A stretch of 64,000 nucleotides of DNA, taken from contig LLEY01000176.1 of NCBI GenBank assembly GCA_001414485.1, positions 57,048 to 121,047 on the forward strand, in the 5' to 3' direction. Below the pieces are notes generated by a model that worked only from the letters and a program-made list of their open reading frames with translations, made no database searches and had not been told where the DNA came from. Positions 56,461 through 64,000 of the stretch are shown piece after piece (within the stretch, counting starts at the first letter, position 1; the number at the start of each line of letters is the position of its first letter). The translations under genes and the position numbers were made by a program. Source of the stretch: Calycina herbarum. Lineage: Eukaryota > Ascomycota > Leotiomycetes > Helotiales > Pezizellaceae.

Positions 56461-57965
56461 TCATTTCCGCCTCTTGCGGGATCTTTTTCGGCGATGGTTT
56501 GGGCTATTTTCTTCCGCTACCCTAGCTACAACTTCTGCTATCTCCTCTACTCCTGTTTCGGGGAGAATTTCGTTGAAAACGTTCGACGCGATGATTTCTG
56601 AATTTTCCTGCTGTTCCTCTCTTTCCCTTGACAGATGAGACCTGGGAAATTGGTCTGTGGGGTTTAATTCAATGCTATCAGAGGGGCCATAAAACCCAGT
56701 AAGGTGATCCCCAATACCCGCCAAATGGTTGGATGCAGCGTAATTTCGAGAAGGAAATTCGTCCGTATGTTTTGTGATAGTATATTCGGGATGCCCGCTT
56801 CTTGACGAGTCTTCGCGTGCCATCTCGGGTGTTGGCTTCAGAGAGCCTAAGCTGCTTTCACCGTAAACAGCAAACGCACCACTGCTCTGGCTTGAGTTCT
56901 TCGAGTGCGTCTTCTTTTTCTTCGATTTCGATTTCGGTTTCGGTTTATTGGCTGCTGATGCCTGGGGGCTTGCTGGTGGCGAAAACCTGGAAGGAGGCCC
57001 CAAGTGTGCTGTCTGGTTGGGAGGACTGACGCTTCGGATTGTGGTTTGGATTGCTTCAAGATTCTCTTGCATTTTATCGAGAGCAGAGGTGGTCTCTTCT
57101 TCTGTTGAGATCAGGTGTGGTGTTATTGGAAGAGTGTAAGGGAGTTTGCCTCGAGCGGGGTGACGAAGGCATTCTTCAGACGCCAGTGCCTTTTGATCCA
57201 AGTCGCTTTCAATCGCTGAAGCTTGCATACGGGAAACACCATCATCTGGACCTGACATAAGAGAATCGGGTTGCAAGCGGGCCTCAACATCTGCCAGGGA
57301 TTGGCCGGATAACTCTCCGTTGCTAGATAGAGTAACTCGAAAGAGTAGACCTTGCCCGATCCCTTCTTTGAATAATATTCCAGTTCTATGCGCGTGTGTA
57401 GTGTCCTGAGCCTTATTGCTTTCCCCGCACTTCTCCCGTCCAAACAATACACTGAAATCTCCATTTTCTGCAATCAAGAATTTGCTCTGTTGGTTCTCTC
57501 GGCGCAAATCTGGACTCGACCAAGTGGCAATGACAAATGCCGTATCCCCAGTATATTGTATAGAAAACTTCTGCGATTTTGAAAAAACCAAAGACATGTA
57601 ATTGTCGGAGCTAGTGCCATTGTATAGAGCCATGATATGGACATTTTCGCCTCGAGGATCGTTTATTGTGATTGGTAACGTGTATGATTCCTAGGTACAA
57701 GTTAGCAAACTGAAATATTTAGAGGGATTTGGAGCTAGTTTACGTCTTCTTGACTCGAGATACTACTCAACGATTGAACACGAGAAACAGCTGCTTGGTT
57801 GGCATCTTGTGCGTCCGTTTCTTTCGTTTTCGTTCCCGTCGAAGGTCGTGTTGGAATCTCCTCTCTGGAACTGTGCAAGCCTTCTTTGGCAGCCGCATTC
57901 TTCAGGGGAGGAGAAGCAGGCGACCGAAAGATGCCTCTCAAACTGCTAAGAAGAGCCAGTAGCAT
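56461..57965 (-). CDS. Uncharacterised protein with a basic C-terminal tail
   Basis: Two exons: 57965-57744 and 57690-56461 (483 aa), intron gtaaac...acctag. Residues 1-74 are serine-rich and low complexity. A compact predicted domain follows (ESYTLPITINDPRGENVHIM, then FSIQYTGDTAFVIATWSSPD, and a later LLFRVTLSSNGEL). It is beta-rich and not a family I recognise. The second half is disordered and ends in a strongly basic RRKRSRKRRK, a probable nuclear localisation signal, after an acidic/amphipathic VEEIAEVVARVAEE helix. An internal PKPKSKSKKKKTHSK patch is a second candidate. Nuclear location is inferred. Confidence 0.7.
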
Positions 57966-58784
57966 TTAGAATTCTTGCTCCACGGCTAGAAGCTCCTTCT
58001 GCCTTCTCAGATCGAGTCTATCTTGGGGTTGAAGGATGCAAAGGCAGAGTGTGTAATCGCGGAGCTCGGAGATGTGTGTGCACTTCGAGATTTTGTTGAC
58101 ACAACGATTCATTCCAGATGCAAGATTGTGGCGCTCGTCCTTGCAAAGGCAACTCATTGCTTTTAACATAAGAAGAACAATTACAAAGTGTATATCATCT
58201 TCGAACAAGGAGAAAACTGCCTATGGCTGTCTGCAGGGCGTAATCTGACCCAGGCAAATCGAATTGCCTAGGAGCCTCACTAACCTAAATAGCCTAGCTA
58301 ATAAGACACTTCTTACCTGTGGTGGCGGCACATAATCGCATTGTAACATTGGACGTAGGAGCACTGCCTGGGATTTTGAAAAGGAGGCGCACTAGCCAGC
58401 CAATAATAAAAGAAATCGTTATGCCCGATCTGGCGAAAGACGAGAAAGCGGCTTACGACAGACCAAATAGCCCTAGTCACGAATTTTGCAAGGCAGAAAA
58501 AATGGCTCGCATCGACTAGGGTATTGGGATTACAATATTCAGCCCGTTCCTCAGAATCCCGAAATGCTACCCTTTGAATACCAAACCAGACAATACATTA
58601 TGATCTAGGTAAGCTAACCACCTATCCTTAACAATACCTTCGATTCGAAATCGTACTTGATCATACAAATCAATATGATGATTTGATGTGAGAGGGTGTG
58701 TGGCTCGCGACCAATTGAAAGATTGAAATCTGCATGCAGCGAAAAAGCAAGTGGTACTGTTCAATCGGACCGAGCTCTGGCTTT
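57966..58784. other. Intergenic region
   Basis: Short frames on both strands lack ATG starts or splice support. No RNA gene is recognised. Confidence 0.45.
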
Positions 58785-59870
58785 TTAATTGCCGTTTGAG
58801 TTGGTGCTCCCAACGAAAACCACCTGAACACTAGCAAATCTTTGATCAATCAGTAACATGGCCCTGTAAAGAGGCTTTTTCGATTCATCCGGGCCAAGAA
58901 AGAACTTACGCAGCTGTTGCGGCAAAAATCTCGACTCGTCGGGCACCGGTTGCCAGTGCCAGAACCAAGGAGAAAGAAAGTGTAAAAGCGCAAACAATTC
59001 CTAGCCTGGCAGCCATATTTTTCACAGTACTGAGAATGATGATGGAACTCAAAGGTGTTAGTGATGATATAACAGTGACCAGGGCCATGTTAACGCGCTG
59101 CATGCGCTCACTCGAATAGTACCACAGCTTGCTTTCTTCGCCCTTACTTGAGGAAGAACTCGCTGAGGCTGCTCGTTCTGCGTCAACAAAAACCGGTTTC
59201 TGCAAAATTAGTATGGCTTGGGCAAAATGAATGCTTCTCTGTACCTTATATTTTCCCCAGAGCCAGTGAAATAGATTCAAGGCCGGACCAGCCACAAATC
59301 GTGTCAGGGCATCGTTTTCTCCTCGGGATGCTGAAAGCATCATCAAATCCTGCTTGTGAAGCGCCTCATATACAGCTGTTTCGGTAGATGCCAGATCTCT
59401 GCCAACAAACCCACAGCCTCCGCCTATTCCTGGGCTTCGTATCCAGGTGCTGAGATGTTTTCGTTCAATATCCTTTGGTTTATCGAATGAGGTGATTTGT
59501 TTGTATCGCAGAATGGAAGAATCTACGAAAGGGACCTCGGATTTCAGTATGATGTACTATGTATAGGAAATGGAGGTGGTAGCTTACAATATTGTTCCAA
59601 CACTCCTCTTATCTGCAATGCTAAACTCCACTGTCTGTTGTCACAGCCGCTTTCGGGGTAGCTTAGGGTGAACCACTCCAGATCATATAGCTGTTTGATC
59701 TCATCGTTTGACTCTCGATCTTCTTTGGCTGCATGTTCGAACTCGGTTTCGAGGTGGACAAGTTGGGCTTGCAAGTAGAGAATATCGCGAAGAGCGGCGG
59801 ATCGAAATTGCTTTAGGATAACATGATCCTGTTCGCACATGAAATTCGCAAGCTTCGAGTAACCTCTCAT
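58785..59870 (-). CDS. DUF6594-type fungal membrane protein
   Basis: Exons: 59870-59588, 59522-58910 and 58830-58785; 313 aa if the middle exon is unspliced, 298 if gtacag...ttttgcag (45 nt, around 59200-59244) is an extra intron. The N-terminus RGYSKLANFMCEQD, then ALRDILYLQAQLVHLETEFE, is the DUF6594 start (helical, cytosolic). A W-IRSPG-G loop and YEALHKQDLMMLS follow. Two C-terminal membrane helices are visible, VNMALVTVISSLTPLSSIII and LGIVCAFTLSFSLVLALA; the family often has three. The last exon VQVVFVGSTNSNGN completes it. DUF6594 proteins are abundant in filamentous fungi and without known role. Confidence 0.75.
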
Positions 59871-60376
59871 TTCCAAGGACGTTCAGTACCTCTTGGGGAA
59901 AATATTGCGTTAGATGTAGGTGTTTTGGGGTTGTGTATGTATTCGGAGATTCTCCAGCCTTGCAGTACATGGGGCGGAGTCGGTATTGAGGCAGGTTCCC
60001 AAGCGGCGAATAGGGGAGGGCTCGTCAATCATGCCCAAAGAAATTTGATGGATTATTACACAAGGAAAAACAAAACCTGGGCCAAAATAGCGTATCAATC
60101 CAATCACGCTACTTAATATGCCCCCAATTACCAAGCACAGCGACTTTTTAGCCATGCAAGTTCCCCTAACTATGGAGATCTCCGCCGGAATGGTTTTCAT
60201 CGCACGTGCAAGCCAGGCAGGTTATTCCAATGTTTTAACATGTTTCTGATTTCCCCTCAGCAACATTGTAAGCTCATTGCCAGTACAACGCAGTAATATT
60301 GCACTACTCGTTGTAGCTCTCATCCTTTTGTTATTGACGGGGTGGTCGAGCGTCGCTTTTGATTGAAATTGCCGTA
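59871..60376. promoter_or_regulatory. Divergent promoter of the DUF6594 and retropepsin-like genes
   Basis: 506 bp between outward-facing starts. A minus-strand frame (60200-59910) with a hydrophobic stretch lies here but has no splice connection; I treat it as leader sequence. Confidence 0.4.
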
Positions 60377-61870
60377 ATGATGGCTTTGAAAAGCGAGGAA
60401 CAATGGGAGGTGCTCAACAAAGAGAGCTTTGCTGACGACAATGCCCACCACTATGTAACCGAATCAGGTCTATCCACAGGTATTTCGAAAGCCATCATCG
60501 TCCCCTTCTATCGGCATTCTACTTACATTTCGCTCAAGACCCGCCAGTACGAGCGAAGCCAGCAACACTAGCTGGTCTTCTTAGCGGAAAAACAAGCACA
60601 CGAGCTTTGAAGGTCCAACACAATACGAATCCCACAATCCTCGCCCCTCGGCTTCAAGAAAATGGAGTGGCAGATAACATCATCCAAGCACACCAAGTCC
60701 AGACAACGACACACAAGAATAGGACAGAGACGGAGGCCACCAAGCAACCCGCGGTCACCCTCAATGCACTTCTATCAGGGGATGCTTCAAAACACGACAT
60801 CCAAGTTGAAGAACCCCCCAAATACATAAGTTCACGCATTGAACACGTTCGACGAGGCACTGGGGAATTGATAGTGAAGGGAAAGGCACACACCTGTCGT
60901 ACTTTATTTGACATTGGTGCAGATGTGAATATCATAACCACAGGATTTGTGGGGAGAATGGACCCAGGTGATCTCAACACACGCCGCCCCCATGAAAAAA
61001 GTATTGCGACAATCTCGTCATTGCTGCCAGGTGGGATTCATGTACCGTTGGAATTCTGGATTTGCACGGCGTTCAGATGCCACGATATTCCAGAACAAGA
61101 GTTGGAAGAAGTGACATTTTACTTGCTCGATATAAAAGATCCCATCGTGATTCTCAGTTGGGAATATATCGCACGACACGGGATCTTGGATCTCATGAGC
61201 AACAAACTCAGCGAAATATCAACACTCCATGGGCCCAACAGTGACGAGGAAGTGCCAGAGCCATGCGGCAGAGGGATCGAGTTGAATGCTTTGAAGATCA
61301 AACATTCCGAAAAGGGTATGTGTACTTATGAAAGAACCAAAATACATCCACAAACTAAGAACAAAAACAGGGCAAAAACAAAAGGAACGACACGATACCG
61401 AATCTCGAGAGGAAAATCGGAGGGTAGAGGAACGAGTACGCGAGCTAAGCAGACAATCTCAGACAGGCAGTTCCCATGGAACGCAGGCACACCGTGCCAA
61501 ACTCCAGGGAAACCAACAACCCAATCCTCGGCAGGGGGGATACTCCAACAAGCAACCCTACACCAATCCCTATTTCCCCGTTCCACAGCAGGGAGGGTAC
61601 TCCAACGCTGCCAGGCACCCCAATGCACATTCGCACCCTCACTCGGCTATCACGCGGACCTCCACGGCTTCCTCGGCTTCAACTGGCTTCAGTGTGGATA
61701 GTGGTTGGAGCAACCACACCGCGGGCACTATCTTTACAGAGCCAGATCAACTCGACGACGAGCCCTGGAACCAGGACCATAAGGATAGCCATGATAACGA
61801 TGAGTACGAGATGGTTGAGCTCGACGACTACCATGGCTACGAGCAATGGAGGAACGATAGGACCTTCTAG
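60377..61870 (+). CDS. Retropepsin-like protein with disordered C-terminus, spliced
   Basis: Three exons: 60377-60467, 60539-61315 and 61371-61870 (455 aa), introns gtctat...ctcaag and gtatgt...aaacag. Residues about 130-245 resemble a retroviral-type aspartic protease: GELIVKGKAHTCRTLFDIGA, then DVNIITTGF, a strand LPGGIHVPLEFWI, and LLDIKDPIVILSWEYIARHG, equivalent to the V-I-L-G-x-x-W-L segment of Ty3/gypsy proteases. The active-site triplet is D-I-G instead of D-T/S-G, so catalysis is uncertain. Only one protease half is present, so it would act as a dimer. The last 165 residues are basic, then Q/G/Y-rich (repeated QGGYSN), then acidic, and lack RT or integrase. This looks like a host gene or domesticated gag-protease, not an intact element. 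Composition is normal, with no RIP. Confidence 0.6.
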
Positions 61871-63639
61871 AACTGGGGCCTCTTGCCATACCGTTGGCTG
61901 TCCCCTTTTTATACTGTGCTTCGAAGTTAGCATGGCACCACGTGGGGAGTATTACATTACTCTGTGCTCTGGTTTCAGTTGGAATCGTTCTTAAAATTCT
62001 TTTCTTGTCGACGGCGTTGAAGATGTCGTTGTTCTTGAACCCATGTCGTTGGCAGCAGTGGGTCGTACCTGGGGTACCTTGAAACCAAACTATTTGAAGC
62101 TTGGACTTGAAGCCTGCAAGCTAGGCGTACTAATGGAAATTGGCTTTCGCCTACTCTCATGTAGTTATTTTGGGTTTTCAACCAACAATGATCATAATAG
62201 TCACATACCATTTGTTGAACTTTCATGTCTTTGAAAAAATCATTGTATGTGGCTTATCGTGAGTGGACAAGGTCACACCCTCACAGATTCTGCCACGATC
62301 ACATATCTTCCACACCACACAATCAAGAGCTTCAAATCTACCTCCGTACCTTATCCTCTTCTTGTATCTCTTCTCTGCTGTCCCCTCTCACTTCCTTTGG
62401 ATTTCTGGTTCGTTGCCAACAGTCGTCTTGCGTCGTGCGGGGTCTTGATTTATCCAAGTGGGGCCACCTCAATCGAGTACCGCACGAGTTCTTTCATGAA
62501 TTGATGAATTGTAACGAGTTGCAAAAAAGAAACAGGAAAGTTCTCTTATGCAGGAAATAGACAAACCAGAGGCAAACACAGTCACCTGATATCTGTGGTG
62601 GTTGCCTCGAGAGCGATGTCATTCGATGACCACGGCAGTCTGCAGCCACCTGTCTCTAGTCTCGCAACACTCAAGGCCCCATAACAGGTCACAATTCATT
62701 CTTCCGGCATGCAATTCTCTTCTCCCGATTCTCCTATCAAATAGGTTTAGGTTATCGCGGTGCTTGCGGGGTTTGCAGGTATAAGTTCTTCGGTGAGCGC
62801 AAACGGAGCAAGCCGTTGTTACAACCGACATGTTGCAAATGTGATGAAGCTTGAAAAATATGTAGAAAGGAGTCAAGATCAACTTTTATCGCTTCCGCTC
62901 TGCGCAAATCATACTCAAATGGCTCGGGTGATCGTAATTTGCAATTCAATTCTTCTAACCGACAGAGAGAACGGAGGCAAACACCAGCAAATGATATTGG
63001 ACCATATTCATATTAACAAGATAAATTGATCGGAGTAGATAGACCAGATGGGCCAGAACTGTTGAATACTTTCACTAGTAAGATAAGTAAAACGATGGGT
63101 ATATGTGGACTTTACTATTTCCACACCCTGGAGTGAGAATTTTTTGGAATTTTGACTCTAGGATTTAATAGGTTCTGTCTATACACTAACTGTTAAATAC
63201 AACAGTTATCCATCAGTTTCACTGCTACGATGAGAGTTAAGTTGTTGTTAGTCGATCAATTATCCAGGCTGTTGACTATATCTTGATAAAAGCTTCATAT
63301 CTAAGGAAAGAACAAATACTTATCTGCCTATCTCGTTTTATTATTGGAGGTATCGTCGTATATTCTAATATATGGTCCAATAATTAATATTGTTGTTCGG
63401 TAAATGTGTATTAATTGACCAACTGTTGATTACAGTGAGTTGCGAATTAAGCTTTCCTTTGACAATATTTTGTAAACTGTGTGTTTTTAGAAATTTTCTT
63501 ATTTCCTAGACACTCTTTCCCTCTTTACTTAATAATAACGTATGTTATTATATCCCTAAGAACAGCTAATAAGAGCTCTATGCCCCCTTTCTTACTCTAT
63601 AAGCTTTTTAGGAAGAAAATAGACACTTTTATATAACGT
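61871..63639. other. Gene-poor transition towards the right repeat block
   Basis: No supportable gene. From about 63150 the DNA becomes AT-rich, the start of the next repeat region. Short frames at 62.2-63.0 kb have no family or splice support. Confidence 0.5.
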
Positions 63640-64000
63640 ATTTCCCGGGTGAGCCGATCACCCGGGTGAGCCGATCACTAAAACGCGATAATACTACAAC
63701 TTTAAATATATTATAACAACACTATTAAAAAACCTCTAGCTACTTATATTAATCGATTCCTAAGGTGCCTCGTATGTATGAGCATTATGTCTAACCTGAT
63801 TATATAAACTACAACGTCGCTGCTTGCCTTCTAAGCGCTAGCGCTATATATTATTACTACCCTCTTCTTGCTGAGTTTGAATACTTTGAACAATTTCCTC
63901 GCCTTCCTTAACTGTAAGACTTCCACCTTGGTAAATGCGCCTCTTTCGCTTTCTCTCCCTTCTCTTTTTAAGCTGATTTGCCTCTTATAGTGTCTTAATT
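63640..64000 (-). mobile_element. End of a second Fot1/pogo-type transposon, continues beyond the window
   Basis: 63650-63682 contains cccgggtgagccgatca twice in tandem, followed by an act-aaaacgcg stretch, as in subterminal repeats of Fot1-like terminal inverted repeats. Inward, on the minus strand, lies the C-terminus of a transposase (next entry). The other terminus is outside the window. The terminal sequence is unrelated to that of the element at 4873-6739, so it is a different family. Confidence 0.65.
63760..64000 (-). pseudogene. C-terminal remnant of Fot1/pogo transposase, RIP-mutated
   Basis: On the minus strand the frame reads a basic stretch ending in RKRKRRIYQGGSLTVKEGEE, then two stops, then QRRCSLYNQVRHNAHTYEAP and a stop at 63760. 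The pattern CSLxNxxxHNAxTxEAP is the zinc-knuckle end of fungal Fot1-like transposases, with Cys to Tyr at two ligand positions and Arg to His. These are TGT to TAT, TGC to TAC and CGT to CAT type changes expected from RIP. It is cut by the window edge. Confidence 0.7.

Noticed and set aside
57966..58208. Minus-strand 80-codon frame
   Set aside because: No ATG start and no splice link to either neighbouring gene.
58319..58519. Plus-strand 66-codon frame
   Set aside because: Starts at a non-ATG codon; no family features.
1..64000. CRISPR arrays, rRNA or bacterial-type operons
   Set aside because: No spaced identical repeats or rRNA signatures were seen; spliceosomal introns show a eukaryotic nuclear origin.

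Overview
The window is nuclear DNA of a filamentous ascomycete, most likely a leotiomycete (placement is inferred from gene content only). Short GT-AG introns, often with CTAAC-like branch sites, interrupt almost every gene. Repeat DNA at both ends carries the signature of repeat-induced point mutation (RIP): very AT-rich, TpA-rich, poor in CpA/TpG, with no open frames although transposon domains can still be read through the stops.

Layout. 1-4199 is a RIP-mutated chromodomain Ty3/gypsy element with its 3' LTR. 4205-4769 is a 126-bp tandem array. 4770-7113 is an LTR-like segment split by a Fot1/pogo-type DNA transposon (4873-6739). From about 7.8 kb to 62 kb lies a normal-GC gene block: a coiled-coil/esterase chimera, a rhodopsin-like membrane protein, a broken caspase-like gene interrupted by a small transposon, a lectin-like propeller, a GH5 mannanase-like enzyme, Dsc2, a cis-prenyltransferase, an ING/PHD protein, an F-box-like LRR protein, an Smr protein with a CaaX end, a Zn2Cys6 regulator, a Clr5-ankyrin protein, a GT69 mannosyltransferase, an unknown multipass membrane protein, a NAT9-like acetyltransferase, a 2-oxoglutarate oxygenase, a 2EXR protein, a small secreted cysteine-rich protein, a But2-domain protein, an unknown conserved protein, a DUF6594 membrane protein and a retropepsin-like gene. 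From about 63.6 kb another Fot1-type element, of a different family and on the minus strand, runs off the window.

Housekeeping genes (Dsc2, dolichol synthesis, ING, Smr, NAT9) sit among secreted or accessory genes (GH5, lectin, But2, cysteine-rich protein). I see no biosynthetic cluster or operon-like system. Accessory genes beside the repeats are visibly decaying (premature stop, frameshift, insertion, duplicated gene tail), while the central genes are intact. Exon boundaries were worked out by hand from splice signals and reading-frame continuity. Product names come from recognised motifs, not from database searches. The most unusual intact gene is the spliced retropepsin-like protein at 60377-61870.
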